This document shows, piece after piece, positions 1-9,122 of a DNA stretch of 64,000 bases (position 1 is its first letter; each line of letters begins with the position of its first letter). The notes beneath the pieces were generated by a model. It searched no databases and was not told the DNA's origin. It saw only the letters and a program-made list of their open reading frames with translations. Source of the DNA: Rhizobium sp. SL86 (GTDB taxonomy: Bacteria > Pseudomonadota > Alphaproteobacteria > Rhizobiales > Rhizobiaceae); NCBI RefSeq assembly GCF_026672545.1, contig NZ_JAPPRJ010000009.1:248001-312000 (forward strand), given 5' to 3'. The position numbers and the translations under genes were made by a program.

Positions 1-2430
1 GCCTTGATCGACGACGCTGACGCGGCCGCCGTGATGGGAGCCTGCAATGTGGATCTCGAAGCCCTGCGCAAGACGGTTTCGGACTACGTTGATAACGATC
101 TTTCCAACCTCGTGACCGGTTATGACGAGGATTCGAAGCCGACCTCCGGTTTCCAGCGCGTCATCCAGCGCGCCGTCATCCACGTTCAGTCCTCCGGTCG
201 CGAAGAAGTGACCGGTGCCAACGTGCTGGTGGCGATCTTTGCCGAACGCGAAAGCCATGCCGCCTATTTCCTGCAGGAGCAGGAGATGACGCGCTACGAC
301 GCCGTCAACTATATCTCGCATGGAATCGGCAAGCGGCCGGGCGCATCCCAGGTCCGTCCGCCGCGTGGCGTCGACGAGGGTGAAGCCGATGCGAAGGCTT
401 CGCGCGGCGATCAGGACGAAAGTGCCGGCAAGAAGGCGCCGGACGCGCTGAAGGCCTATTGCGTCAACCTGAACGAAAAAGCCAAGAATGGTCGGATCGA
501 TCCGCTGATCGGCCGCCACGATGAGGTCAACCGCACCATCCAGGTCCTGTGCCGCCGGTCAAAGAACAACCCGCTCTACGTGGGTGACCCGGGCGTCGGC
601 AAGACGGCGATCGCCGAAGGTCTCGCCAAGCGGATCGTGGAAGGCAAGGTGCCGGAAGCGCTCGCCGATGCGACGATCTTTTCGCTCGACATGGGCACGC
701 TGCTTGCCGGCACGCGCTATCGCGGTGATTTCGAGGAACGTCTGAAGCAGGTCGTCAAGGAACTGGAAGAATATCCGGGCGCCGTGCTGTTCATCGACGA
801 GATCCACACCGTCATCGGTGCCGGGGCGACCTCCGGCGGCGCGATGGATGCCTCGAACCTGTTGAAGCCGGCGCTCTCCTCCGGCGCGATCCGCTGCATC
901 GGTTCGACCACTTACAAGGAATACCGCCAGTTCTTCGAAAAGGACCGGGCGCTCGTTCGCCGTTTCCAGAAGATCGACGTCAACGAGCCGTCGATCGATG
1001 ACGCGATCGAGATCATGAAGGGCCTGAAGCCGTATTTCGAGGAATACCACAAGCTCCGTTATACGAATGAGGCGATCAAGTCGGCCGTCGAACTCTCGGC
1101 CCGCTATATCTCGGACCGCAAGCTGCCGGACAAGGCGATCGACGTGATCGACGAAACAGGGGCGGCCCAGATGCTGCTGCCGGCCTCCAAGCGGCGCAAG
1201 CTGATCACCGAAAAGGAGATCGAGGTTACGATCGCCACCATGGCCCGCATTCCGCCGAAGACGGTGTCCAAGGATGACGAGATGGTTCTCGCCAATCTGG
1301 AAAAGGAACTGCGCTCCGTCGTCTACGGTCAGGACAAGGCGATCGAGGCCTTGGCCACCGCGATCAAGCTGGCGCGTGCCGGCCTTCGTGAACCGAACAA
1401 GCCGATCGGCTCCTACGTCTTCTCCGGCCCGACCGGCGTCGGCAAGACGGAAGTGGCCAAGCAGCTTGCCTCGTCGCTTGGCGTTGAGCTGCTGCGTTTC
1501 GACATGTCGGAATACATGGAGCGGCACACGGTTTCCCGTCTGCTCGGTGCACCTCCCGGTTATGTCGGTTTCGACCAGGGCGGCCTGCTGACCGACCAGG
1601 TCGACCAGCATCCGCATTCGGTCGTGTTGCTCGACGAAATCGAGAAGGCGCATCCGGACATCTACAACATCCTGTTGCAGGTGATGGACCATGGCTCGCT
1701 GACGGATCACAACGGCAAGAAGATCGACTTCCGCAACGTGATCCTGATCATGACGACCAATGCGGGTGCCGCCGAAATGGCCAAGGCCGCAATCGGTTTC
1801 GGTTCGTCGAAGCGCACCGGTGAGGACGAGGAGGCGATCAACCGCCTGTTCACGCCGGAATTCCGCAACCGTCTGGACGCGATCATCCCCTTCGCGCCGC
1901 TGCCGACCGAGGTCATCCATCAGGTCGTCCAGAAGTTCGTCATGCAGTTGGAGACCCAGCTCTCCGAACGCAACGTCACCTTCGACCTGCACCAGGATGC
2001 CGTCGCCTGGCTCGCCGAAAAGGGTTACGACGAACGTATGGGCGCCCGTCCGCTCTCGCGTGTCATCCAGGAACACATCAAGAAGCCGCTCGCCAACGAG
2101 ATCCTGTTCGGCGCGCTGCGCAAGGGTGGCGTGGTCAAGGTCACCGTCGGCAAGAAGGACGATGGCAAGGACGGACTTGTTCTGGAATCGATCCCGGAAG
2201 CGGTGCCGGTAAAACCGAAGCCCGAGGTGGCGCCGGAAGTCGAAGAAACGACCGTTAAGGCGAAGGCCGGCAAGGCCAAGACGGACGGGCCGAGCGCGAA
2301 ATCGCCCGCACGCGACAAACCGGCGCCGAAGGCAAAACTCGAGACCGACAGCGATGTGCTGACGGAAGAGCCGGATGAACGCAAGCCCCGCAAGGGCTCC
2401 ACGGTTCCGCGGGTTCCGAAGAAGAAATAA
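1..2430 (+). CDS. clpA: ATP-dependent Clp protease ATP-binding subunit ClpA (5' end outside window)
   Basis: AAA+ unfoldase that feeds N-degron and other substrates to ClpP, usually with the adaptor ClpS. The frame is open to base 1, and the first visible residues (ALIDDADAAAV) match the middle of the Clp N-domain, so about 35 residues lie upstream; the TTG at 4 is not a real start. Two AAA+ modules are present: Walker A GDPGVGKT at about residues 194-201 and GPTGVGKT at about 475-482 (counted from base 4). An IGF tripeptide near residue 595 is the ClpP-docking loop, which separates ClpA from ClpB. After the D2 domain come about 75 residues rich in Lys, Pro, Glu and Ala, absent from E. coli ClpA. 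A strong terminator follows at 2455, so the gene ends its transcription unit. Confidence 0.97.
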   Translation, partial: ALIDDADAAAVMGACNVDLEALRKTVSDYVDNDLSNLVTGYDEDSKPTSGFQRVIQRAVIHVQSSGREEVTGANVLVAIFAERESHAAYFLQEQEMTRYDAVNYISHGIGKRPGASQVRPPRGVDEGEADAKASRGDQDESAGKKAPDALKAYCVNLNEKAKNGRIDPLIGRHDEVNRTIQVLCRRSKNNPLYVGDPGVGKTAIAEGLAKRIVEGKVPEALADATIFSLDMGTLLAGTRYRGDFEERLKQVVKELEEYPGAVLFIDEIHTVIGAGATSGGAMDASNLLKPALSSGAIRCIGSTTYKEYRQFFEKDRALVRRFQKIDVNEPSIDDAIEIMKGLKPYFEEYHKLRYTNEAIKSAVELSARYISDRKLPDKAIDVIDETGAAQMLLPASKRRKLITEKEIEVTIATMARIPPKTVSKDDEMVLANLEKELRSVVYGQDKAIEALATAIKLARAGLREPNKPIGSYVFSGPTGVGKTEVAKQLASSLGVELLRFDMSEYMERHTVSRLLGAPPGYVGFDQGGLLTDQVDQHPHSVVLLDEIEKAHPDIYNILLQVMDHGSLTDHNGKKIDFRNVILIMTTNAGAAEMAKAAIGFGSSKRTGEDEEAINRLFTPEFRNRLDAIIPFAPLPTEVIHQVVQKFVMQLETQLSERNVTFDLHQDAVAWLAEKGYDERMGARPLSRVIQEHIKKPLANEILFGALRKGGVVKVTVGKKDDGKDGLVLESIPEAVPVKPKPEVAPEVEETTVKAKAGKAKTDGPSAKSPARDKPAPKAKLETDSDVLTEEPDERKPRKGSTVPRVPKKK

Positions 2431-2454
2431 GCGTTTTCAACGCTGACAGAGATT

Positions 2455-2485
2455 GCCGGGGAGAGATCCCCGGCATATTTGTTTT
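2455..2485 (+). terminator. Rho-independent terminator of clpA
   Basis: A perfect 7-bp stem GCCGGGG (2455-2461) / CCCCGGC (2468-2474) with a 6-nt loop, followed by the T-rich run ATATTTGTTTT. It lies 25 bp after the clpA stop codon. Confidence 0.85.
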
Positions 2486-2525
2486 GTGCCGTCCGGTTGC
2501 AGGCGGCATTCCTTCGGACATTTCC

Positions 2526-3299
2526 ATGCCTTCTTCCGATTCTGACATGCGTTCCGGCCTCTTCTGGTTCATGACCGGAATGCGCGGTATCCTTTCTCTT
2601 CCCGCCCTCATCCTCATGACATCCTTCGTCGGCTTCAGCGCCTTTGCGCTGGAATCGGGCGTCACCCGTGACCAGGCGGTGTTCATGACGCTGGCCGTCT
2701 GGGCGCTGCCGGCCAAGATGATCCTGATCGGCACCATGGCTGGCGGGGCGCCACTGGCGGCGAGTTTTCTCGCCGTCACCTTGTCATCGATCCGTATGAT
2801 GCCGATGGTCGCCTCCATCATGCCGGACATGAAAAACGACAAGAGCCCGACCTGGCTTTTGCTGTTTCTGTCGCATTTCGTCGCGATCACCTCCTGGGTG
2901 TTTGCGATCCAGCATCTGAACGATGTGCCGCGCGAACGCCGTACTGCCTATTTCGGCGGCTTTGCCATCACGCTGACGCTCGTCAACGCGCTGATCGTCG
3001 GCGTCTGTTACGGCATCGTCGCACAGTTTCCGCCGATCGTTGCCGGCGCGCTGTTCATGATGACGCCGGTCTATTTTTTCGGTTCCATCTGGGCGAGCGC
3101 CCGTCATTCGGTCGTGAAGCTCGCCTTTGTGATGGGCGTCGTTCTGGGGCCGGCCTTTGCGCTCGTGTCGCCGGAATTCGACGTCGTTTATGCCGGGATC
3201 GGCGGCGGCACGCTTGCCTATCTCGTCGACCGTTTTGTCATTCGCAGGCGCAAGCCGCCGGTCGCAGCATCGCCTGCCGGGGAGATCGGCCATGAGTGA
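2526..3299 (+). CDS. azlC: AzlC family branched-chain amino-acid exporter, large subunit
   Basis: Integral membrane protein of about 257 residues that resembles AzlC/YgaZ, the large subunit of a two-gene exporter for branched-chain amino acids. The conserved early core (WFMTGMRGILSLPALILMTS) and repeated hydrophobic segments are visible. I placed the start at the ATG at 2526 (MPSSDSDM) because the 14 residues encoded upstream to 2484 run through the clpA terminator tail; a Met at 2547 is an alternative. It overlaps azlD by 8 bp (ATG inside the last codons), the usual translational coupling of this pair. The substrate is inferred from the family. Confidence 0.87.
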   Translation: MPSSDSDMRSGLFWFMTGMRGILSLPALILMTSFVGFSAFALESGVTRDQAVFMTLAVWALPAKMILIGTMAGGAPLAASFLAVTLSSIRMMPMVASIMPDMKNDKSPTWLLLFLSHFVAITSWVFAIQHLNDVPRERRTAYFGGFAITLTLVNALIVGVCYGIVAQFPPIVAGALFMMTPVYFFGSIWASARHSVVKLAFVMGVVLGPAFALVSPEFDVVYAGIGGGTLAYLVDRFVIRRRKPPVAASPAGEIGHE

Positions 3300-3627
3300 A
3301 AACGGCTGGTGGGTCTATGTCGTCATCATCGTGGCCGGCTGGCTGGCAACGGATGTCTGGCGTTATCTCGGCGTGATCATCGGAAACCGGCTGGATGAGG
3401 ATTCCGAAGCCTTGCAGTGGGTGAGGGCGGTTGCGACCGCGCTTGTGATGGCGGTGACTTCGAAGCTTGTCGTGTTTCCGACGGGGACTTTGGCCGATAC
3501 GCCGCTCTGGCTGCGCCTGGGCGCTTTGGGGGCGGGATTCCTGGCCTTCCTGCTGTCCGGTCAGCGGGTCATCGTCTGCGTGGTCGTGTCGATCTCGCTG
3601 CTGATCATTGGTCTTCTCACCCTCTGA
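3292..3627 (+). CDS. azlD: AzlD family branched-chain amino-acid exporter, small subunit
   Basis: Protein of 111 residues with about four hydrophobic helices, matching AzlD/YgaH (COG4392-like small partner of AzlC). The ATG at 3292 lies inside the end of azlC, so the two are translated together. It ends 13 bp before the stop codon of the convergent diguanylate cyclase gene. Identification rests on size, topology and the partner gene more than on a strong motif. Confidence 0.82.
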   Translation: MSENGWWVYVVIIVAGWLATDVWRYLGVIIGNRLDEDSEALQWVRAVATALVMAVTSKLVVFPTGTLADTPLWLRLGALGAGFLAFLLSGQRVIVCVVVSISLLIIGLLTL

Positions 3628-3640
3628 CCGCCAAAAGGTC

Positions 3641-4777
3641 TCAGGCAACCTGATCGATCGCGACGTCGGAGAATTCGACGATCCCGCGACCCTTGCGTTT
3701 GGCCTCGTAGAGCGCGTGATCGGCAGCAACGATCAGCCGCTGAGGTGTTTCCTGCGTGTTGTCGGTCGCGGCAACACCGACGCTGGCGCCGATCGTCACC
3801 TCCACGTCCATGATCGTATAGGGTTGAGAGAGCGACGCCGTGATCCTTTTCGCAAGGCGGACGGCATCCAACGACGCTGCAAGATTGGGCTGGATCACCA
3901 GGAATTCGTCCCCACCACGCCGGGCCGCGATCCCGTCGGACGGCAGAAGCTCGTTCAGACGTTGGGCAACCTCGACCAGGATCGCATCGCCCACCGCGTG
4001 ACCGTAGGTGTCGTTGGCGGCCTTGAAGTGGTCAAGGTCGATGAAGTGCACGGCGACCGCATGGCCCGGGCCCACCTGCTGGCTGAGGAAGAGCCGCTGC
4101 AATTGCTGATCGACGGTGAACCGGTTGGCCAGTCCCGTCAGCGGGTCGCTGCCGGCAAGCGCTGCCAGTTCGGCACGGGTGATCAAGACATCGAAGGTGA
4201 GCCGATAGCTGGTGCGGATCAGTTGCAGGCTCGCAAGCGACATCAGCAGCAGGAACAGCGCCAGCATCTGATAGAGAAACAGCGGATGCATCAGCAGGAT
4301 GATGATGTAGGGCAATGCTGCGATCTTGACGCAGGCAATGGCAAGCTTGGGGCGTACGGCAAGCCGGGTGACGATCCCCGTACAATAGCTGACAAGGAAG
4401 ACGGCCGAGAACAGCTGTGCTTCGCCCGAGGCCCGCCAGAAGGTGTAGGCGCCAATGGCGCCGACCAGCACGGAAAACATCAGGCTGCCGGCCGAATGGG
4501 CGCGTTCCCAGAATTGCGTCGAATGGCTCTGCCGGTAGCGTCTATAGGCCCGGTCGATGGCAAAACGGATCCCCGCGATCAGCAGGGCCAGCACCGTGAA
4601 GGCACCGAAGACCGGATCTCCGGCACTGCGGGCGATCAGGCTGCAGAAGAAGGCTGCGGCAAAACCGATGAAGACCACGTTGAAGGTGGATGCATACAGC
4701 AGATCCACCAGCTCCGCCCGGATCGGAGCCTCCTTGTCCACGGCGGGACGCCGGTCGGTGGAAATGCGAGCAATCAT
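3641..4777 (-). CDS. Membrane diguanylate cyclase (GGDEF domain)
   Basis: A 378-residue protein with about six hydrophobic segments in residues 25-200, followed by a C-terminal GGDEF domain of about 165 residues. The catalytic signature is intact (ARRGGDEFLVI), as are the upstream DPLTGLANR and the metal-binding FIDLDHFKAANDTYGH, so c-di-GMP synthesis is expected. The RxxD product-inhibition site normally five residues before GGDEF is absent (SDGIAARR precedes it), so feedback inhibition by c-di-GMP is not expected at that site. Transcribed towards azlD, with 166 bp upstream before the HIT gene on the same strand. The input signal is unknown. Confidence 0.92.
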   Translation of the reverse strand: MIARISTDRRPAVDKEAPIRAELVDLLYASTFNVVFIGFAAAFFCSLIARSAGDPVFGAFTVLALLIAGIRFAIDRAYRRYRQSHSTQFWERAHSAGSLMFSVLVGAIGAYTFWRASGEAQLFSAVFLVSYCTGIVTRLAVRPKLAIACVKIAALPYIIILLMHPLFLYQMLALFLLLMSLASLQLIRTSYRLTFDVLITRAELAALAGSDPLTGLANRFTVDQQLQRLFLSQQVGPGHAVAVHFIDLDHFKAANDTYGHAVGDAILVEVAQRLNELLPSDGIAARRGGDEFLVIQPNLAASLDAVRLAKRITASLSQPYTIMDVEVTIGASVGVAATDNTQETPQRLIVAADHALYEAKRKGRGIVEFSDVAIDQVA

Positions 4778-4943
4778 CTCGTCTGGATGCCTGATGGAAA
4801 AAACAGTCTGACCGGACCAGTGACCGGCGCACCATCATAGATGCGCCGAACTTCTTATGATTTCATTCCAAAAATTGACGCAAATTCTCCAATTTTGCCG
4901 GTTTGCCCCTGAAAAATCGGGGTCCAGGAGGCGGAAACGGAGC

Positions 4944-5369
4944 TTAGAGGTGCGCCCGAACTTTTTCGGCATGCGCGGCCAGCACCGCGTGATCTTCCAT
5001 CTTGCCGGAATGTGGTTTCAGCGGCTCACCTTCCTTGCGGGGAATGACGTGAACATGCAGATGAAACACCGTCTGGCCGACGGCCGCCTCGTTGAACTGC
5101 GAGATCAGCACGCCATCGGCCTCGAAGGCATCCCGTGCGGCAACCGCAAGCTTCTGCACCACCGGAAACAGTTTGGCGAGAACGGCGGGATCGGCATCCA
5201 GCAGGTTGCGCGAACCGGCCTTTGGGATCACCAGAAGATGGCCGGGCGCCTGCGGCATCACGTCCATGAAGGCCAGCGTGTCGTCGTCCTCGTAAACCTT
5301 GTGGCAGGGGATCTCGCCCTTCAGGATTTTTCCGAAAATGTTGTTTGCGTCATAGGTCAGGTTCGTCAT
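4944..5369 (-). CDS. HIT family protein (histidine triad nucleotide hydrolase)
   Basis: Protein of 141 residues with the triad motif HLHVHV (His103, His105, His107) followed by IPR, typical of HIT nucleotide-binding hydrolases (Hint/Fhit superfamily) that split phosphoramidate or AMP-linked nucleotides. It is the last gene of a four-gene minus-strand set; its ATG lies inside the 3' end of the preceding gene (20-bp overlap). The physiological substrate cannot be read from the sequence. Confidence 0.93.
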   Translation of the reverse strand: MTNLTYDANNIFGKILKGEIPCHKVYEDDDTLAFMDVMPQAPGHLLVIPKAGSRNLLDADPAVLAKLFPVVQKLAVAARDAFEADGVLISQFNEAAVGQTVFHLHVHVIPRKEGEPLKPHSGKMEDHAVLAAHAEKVRAHL

Positions 5370-6579
5370 GGCCGTCTGAATCCTTCCTGATAGAAATGCC
5401 GTCTTGCCGCTCTCCCTTGCGGAAGGGGCTGTGTTCGGTCAAGACCTCGCCGGTATATTCCACCTGCCGCCGCTCCTGTTTCAGGTAATCGGCAACCGCG
5501 CGGCGAAGCCCCGGATGGGTGATGTAATGGGCGGAATGGGTGGTGATCGGCAGATAACCGCGCGCCAGCTTGTGTTCGCCCTGCGCGCCGGCCTCCACCC
5601 GTTTCAGTTTGTGCGCCAGGGCAAAATCGATCGCCTGGTGGTAACACACCTCGAAATGCAGGAAGGCATGGTCCTCGATGCAGCCCCAGTGCCGGCCGAA
5701 CAACGTCTCTTCGCCGATAAAATTGATGGCGCCGGCAATGTAGCGGCCATCGCGCTTGGCCATCACCAGCAGGATGTCGTCGGCCATGCGTTCGCCGATC
5801 AGCGAATAAAAACGCCGGTTGAGATAGGGACGTCCCCATTTGCGGCTGCCGGTATCCATATAGAAGGCGAAGAACTGGTCCCAGATCTCTTCCGTCAGGT
5901 CGCTGCCGGTCAGCCAGTCGATCGTAATACCGTTCTCCAGCGCTTGCCGCCGTTCCTTGCGCAGGTTCTTGCGTTTGGATGAGGAGAGTTCGCCGAGGAA
6001 TTCCTCGTGGCTGGCATACCCCTTGTTGATGAAATGGAATTGCTGGTCGGTGCGGTGCAGGAAGCCCGCGTCCTCGAAGGCCGGCAGTTCCGTTTCCGGC
6101 AGGAACGTGACATGCGCGGACGAGACGCCTGACTGGCGCGTGACTTCCGCCAACCCGGCGGCAAGTGTTGCCTGAAGGGTGGCCACATCATCGGTTAGGC
6201 CAGTCAGCAACCGCGGCCCGGTCGCCGGCGTGAACGGGATGGCGCACTGGATTTTTGGGTAATATTGCCCGCCCGCCCGCTCGAAGGCATCGGCCCAGCT
6301 GTGATCGAAGACATATTCGCCCTGGCTGTGGCTTTTCAGATAGCCGGGTACGGCACCGATGAGCCGACCGTTTTCATCCTCCAGGAGCAGGTGGTGGCCG
6401 AGCCAGCCGGTCCTGGACGAGGCCGACCCCGATTCCTCCAGCGAGGACAGGAAGGCATGCGAGAGGAAGGGATTGAAGGGCAGAGCCCCTCCGCGTCGTG
6501 TTCCGGAAAGCTCGCCCCAGCGCTCAGGCGCTATGGACGAGAGGGAGTTTTCAACGCGGAGGGTGAGCTTTTCGGTCAT
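5350..6579 (-). CDS. GNAT-like protein of the COG3146/DUF482 family
   Basis: A 409-residue cytosolic protein resembling the COG3146 family, often annotated as peptidoglycan-biosynthesis-like or FemAB-type N-acetyltransferases. Conserved-looking parts are NPFLSHAFLSSLEESG near the N-terminus, YYPKIQCAIPFTPATGPRLL in the first third, SSKRKNLRKERR in the middle and the C-terminal GAQGEHKLARGY(L)P. The start codon overlaps the stop of the glycerophosphodiesterase gene by 4 bp, and the gene runs into the HIT gene. No experimentally defined reaction is known to me, so the acetyl- or aminoacyl-transfer role is an inference from fold similarity. Confidence 0.85.
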   Translation of the reverse strand: MTEKLTLRVENSLSSIAPERWGELSGTRRGGALPFNPFLSHAFLSSLEESGSASSRTGWLGHHLLLEDENGRLIGAVPGYLKSHSQGEYVFDHSWADAFERAGGQYYPKIQCAIPFTPATGPRLLTGLTDDVATLQATLAAGLAEVTRQSGVSSAHVTFLPETELPAFEDAGFLHRTDQQFHFINKGYASHEEFLGELSSSKRKNLRKERRQALENGITIDWLTGSDLTEEIWDQFFAFYMDTGSRKWGRPYLNRRFYSLIGERMADDILLVMAKRDGRYIAGAINFIGEETLFGRHWGCIEDHAFLHFEVCYHQAIDFALAHKLKRVEAGAQGEHKLARGYLPITTHSAHYITHPGLRRAVADYLKQERRQVEYTGEVLTEHSPFRKGERQDGISIRKDSDGHDEPDL

Positions 6580-7313
6580 GCGGCAGAGGGACTGCTTTCT
6601 CTGGGGTCGAAACCCTCGAACGTCATCTGGTCTGCATGAGTATAGGTATGGGCGCGCGCCTTTTCATCCCTGACCGTCCAGGTAATCACCGGAATGCCGA
6701 GCTGACGCTGTGCCGTGATGAAACTGTTCGGCAGATGCGCCCAGTGGTAGGAGATGAAATCGAGCCCGAGCTGCATCGCTTCGTCGTGTTTGAAGAATTC
6801 TTCTGCCGTATCGCCCATGGCTGTCAGGCCGACCGGGTAGGGTGCTCCGACCCGTTTCAGATCCTTCAGCAGATGATGATCGAAACTCATCAGCGCCACG
6901 TGGCCCTGATAACCCTCGAGCACCTCGAGCACGGTTTCGACGAAACCCTCGTCTTCCTCGGCGCTGCGGCCCTTCAGTTCGATGACCAGCGGCACCTTGC
7001 CTTTCACGAGGTCGAGCAACTGCTTGAGCTTCGGAATGCGGTCGGAGGTGCCACCGACCGAGAGCAGACCGAGTTCGGACGCCATCTTTTCCCGCACATC
7101 GCCCTTGATCGCGCAGAGCCGCTCCAGCGTGTCATCATGGAAGACCATCGGCACGCTGTCGGCGGACAATTGGATGTCGCATTCGATGGCGAAACCCGCT
7201 TCGACCGCGCGGCTGAAGGCGGAGAGCGTGTTTTCCCAGACGGCCTTGTTGAGATCGTGATAACCACGATGGGCGACCGGGATCTCCTTGATCCAGCTTG
7301 CGTCGGTGCTCAT
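6576..7313 (-). CDS. Glycerophosphodiester phosphodiesterase
   Basis: Cytoplasmic GDPD-family enzyme of 245 residues that hydrolyses glycerophosphodiesters to glycerol-3-phosphate and an alcohol. The catalytic set is present: HRG (His15, Arg16), Glu44/Asp46 in IECDIQLS, and the His59-Asp60 pair in VFHDDTLERL. There is no signal peptide, so it is a UgpQ-like rather than a periplasmic GlpQ-like enzyme. It overlaps both neighbours by 4 bp, so it belongs to a coupled RidA-GDPD-GNAT-HIT operon. Confidence 0.93.
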   Translation of the reverse strand: MSTDASWIKEIPVAHRGYHDLNKAVWENTLSAFSRAVEAGFAIECDIQLSADSVPMVFHDDTLERLCAIKGDVREKMASELGLLSVGGTSDRIPKLKQLLDLVKGKVPLVIELKGRSAEEDEGFVETVLEVLEGYQGHVALMSFDHHLLKDLKRVGAPYPVGLTAMGDTAEEFFKHDEAMQLGLDFISYHWAHLPNSFITAQRQLGIPVITWTVRDEKARAHTYTHADQMTFEGFDPRESSPSAA

Positions 7314-7780
7314 GCGTCGACGTCCAGGATCGCGTCGACCTCGACGGCGGCGTTGAACGGGAGGGCGGCCATACCGACGGCGGCGCGCGCATGTTTGCCG
7401 GCATCGCCCAGAACATTGGCGACGAGGTTCGAGGCGCCGTTCATCACCACGTGTTGTTCGATGAATCCGGGCGCGGACGCGATGAAGCCGTTGAGTTTGA
7501 GGACACGGCGGACGCGGCCAAGATCGCCGCCGAGCGCGGCCTTGACCTGGGCCAGAATGTTGATCGCGCAGAGCTCCGCAGCGCGCTGGGCAGTTGCGAC
7601 ATCGACGTCACCGCCAACGAGGCCGGTCACGGCAACCTTGCCGCCTTCCATGGGCAGCTGGCCGGAAATGTAGAGCGTGTTGCCGTTCAGCACATAGGGA
7701 ACATAGTTGGCGGCCGGTGCCGCCGCGACGGGCAGGTCTATCCCCAGCTCTTTCAGACGGGCTTCGATCGCATCCGACAT
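7310..7780 (-). CDS. RidA family protein (YjgF/YER057c/UK114)
   Basis: Protein of 156 residues of the Rid superfamily. RidA deaminates reactive enamine/imine intermediates from amino-acid metabolism. The YISGQLP and GDVDVATAQRAAELCAINIL segments and the C-terminal ARAAVGMAALPFNAAVEVDAI are characteristic, and the Arg of that last block corresponds to the imine-binding Arg of RidA. It is longer than classical RidA (about 128 aa) and resembles the YjgF-like subgroup 1. First gene of a four-gene overlapping operon; its promoter would lie between 7781 and 7907, divergent from eipB. Confidence 0.9.
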   Translation of the reverse strand: MSDAIEARLKELGIDLPVAAAPAANYVPYVLNGNTLYISGQLPMEGGKVAVTGLVGGDVDVATAQRAAELCAINILAQVKAALGGDLGRVRRVLKLNGFIASAPGFIEQHVVMNGASNLVANVLGDAGKHARAAVGMAALPFNAAVEVDAILDVDA

Positions 7781-7907
7781 TTCATTCTCCAGCTTGATTG
7801 TAAAAAAGACTTGATTCCGTCACACAGGACGAGTGGGGTTATCACCCTACGCATCACTCGATGGCGTACATATAACAATGGCCATTGAGTCCCATAGGAG
7901 ATTGTGG

Positions 7908-8744
7908 ATGTCGCGACCGAAACTGGGAACCCTGCTTCTTGTGAGCGCATCGCTGACGATCGGTTCCAGCCCCGCCTTGGCCGGTCTGGAAGCTGCCCGC
8001 GCCCTGGTGCCGCACCGCGCCGTCTATGACCTGAAACTGCGCGACGTTTCCGAGCGCTCCGGCATCGAAGGCATGTTCGGTCGCATGGTCTACGAATTCA
8101 CCGGTTCGGCCTGTACCGGTTTCACCACGAATTTCCGATTCGTGACAAAGATCGACACGGGCGAGGAAATGCGGCTGACAGACCAGCAGACGACGACCTT
8201 CGAAAATGCCAATTCAGGCCAGTTCCGCTTCGATACCAAAAGCTACACGGATGAGAAGCTCGACAAACAGGTGACCGGCGAGGCGAAGGACGATGCGAAC
8301 GGTCTGAAGATCGCGCTGGCCAAGCCGGATCCGCGGGAAGTGGACCTTACGCCGGCCAAGTTCCCGACGGAGCACATGCTGGAAGTGATCGAGAATGCTC
8401 GCGCCGGCAAACGCTTCTTCGAGGCCCGCATTTTCGACGGTTCCGAGGACGGCGACAAGAGCCTGATGACGAGCACGGTGGTTGGCTTGCAACAGACGCC
8501 GGCTTCCGATGATCCGGATGCGAAAAGCGCCGGGGAGTTCTCGGCCAAGCCCTACTGGCCGGTCACGATCGCCTATTTTAATGAAGATGCCAAAACGGAC
8601 GCACTTCCGGTCTACCGCATGTCGTTCAAGCTCTACGACAACGGCATCACCCGCGATCTGACGATGGATTACGGGGATTTCGTCCTCTCGGGCACCTTGT
8701 CGAAGCTCGAGCTTCTCGACAAGCAGCCGGAGACCTGCCGCTGA
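7908..8744 (+). CDS. eipB: EipB-like cell-envelope integrity protein (DUF1849)
   Basis: Periplasmic protein of 278 residues with an N-terminal signal peptide (basic MSRPK, hydrophobic LLLVSASLTIG, cleavage near SSPALA-G). The mature part fits DUF1849, which includes Brucella EipB, a beta-spiral protein needed for envelope integrity. Conserved-looking elements are VPHRAVYDLKL at the mature N-terminus, EFTGSACTGF, and a C-terminal Cys (ETCR) that may pair with the internal Cys. The start at 7908 is preceded by AGGAG (7896-7900, 7-nt spacer). In-frame Met codons further upstream at 7833 and 7878 have no such site and would bury the signal peptide. Confidence 0.88.
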   Translation: MSRPKLGTLLLVSASLTIGSSPALAGLEAARALVPHRAVYDLKLRDVSERSGIEGMFGRMVYEFTGSACTGFTTNFRFVTKIDTGEEMRLTDQQTTTFENANSGQFRFDTKSYTDEKLDKQVTGEAKDDANGLKIALAKPDPREVDLTPAKFPTEHMLEVIENARAGKRFFEARIFDGSEDGDKSLMTSTVVGLQQTPASDDPDAKSAGEFSAKPYWPVTIAYFNEDAKTDALPVYRMSFKLYDNGITRDLTMDYGDFVLSGTLSKLELLDKQPETCR

Positions 8745-8768
8745 TCGGTGGGTTTCGGTATTGCTCCA

Positions 8769-9122
8769 TCAGCGGCAGGTGAGACTGCCGCCGGCCTTCG
8801 TGTCGAAACTCTGCTCACAGGTTTTGACCTTCGTCTTGATCTCGACGAACACCGGCTTTGCCTCGCCCTTGTAGTGGCAGCCCAGAACCACATGGCGTCC
8901 CTGTGTATATACGCCGGCGACATCGAACCGGTTTTTCCCCTTGTTCGCCGTGCCGGTCGAACTGTCCGGTGCCAGCACCGCATTGTCTTCCACCGGCCCA
9001 TCATAGACCTCGGACTGGATCAGGATCGATCCGGGGCGGGCCGGGCAGGCGGTCCCGGTTGCGAGCGCTGGCGATGCGACCGACATCACCAAAATTGCGC
9101 TGACGGTGACATGCAGTTTCAA
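8769..9122 (-). CDS. Small secreted protein, unknown function
   Basis: Predicted exported protein of about 118 residues with four Cys in the mature part (C near the N-terminus, LGCHY, VKTCEQ, and the C-terminal LTCR), so disulfides are likely. I chose the TTG at 9122 because GAGG lies 6 nt upstream and it yields an ideal signal peptide (KLHVTVSAILVMSVASPALA). An in-frame ATG at 9188 would add 22 residues that push the signal peptide inward. It resembles short STY0301-like secreted proteins, but I cannot assign a function. Convergent with eipB, 24 bp apart. Confidence 0.65.
   Translation of the reverse strand: MKLHVTVSAILVMSVASPALATGTACPARPGSILIQSEVYDGPVEDNAVLAPDSSTGTANKGKNRFDVAGVYTQGRHVVLGCHYKGEAKPVFVEIKTKVKTCEQSFDTKAGGSLTCR

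Noticed and set aside
3608..4840. A 410-codon plus-strand frame opposite the GGDEF gene
   Set aside because: The minus-strand protein has membrane helices and an intact GGDEF site; the plus-strand translation is Gln/Gly/Asp-rich without motifs.
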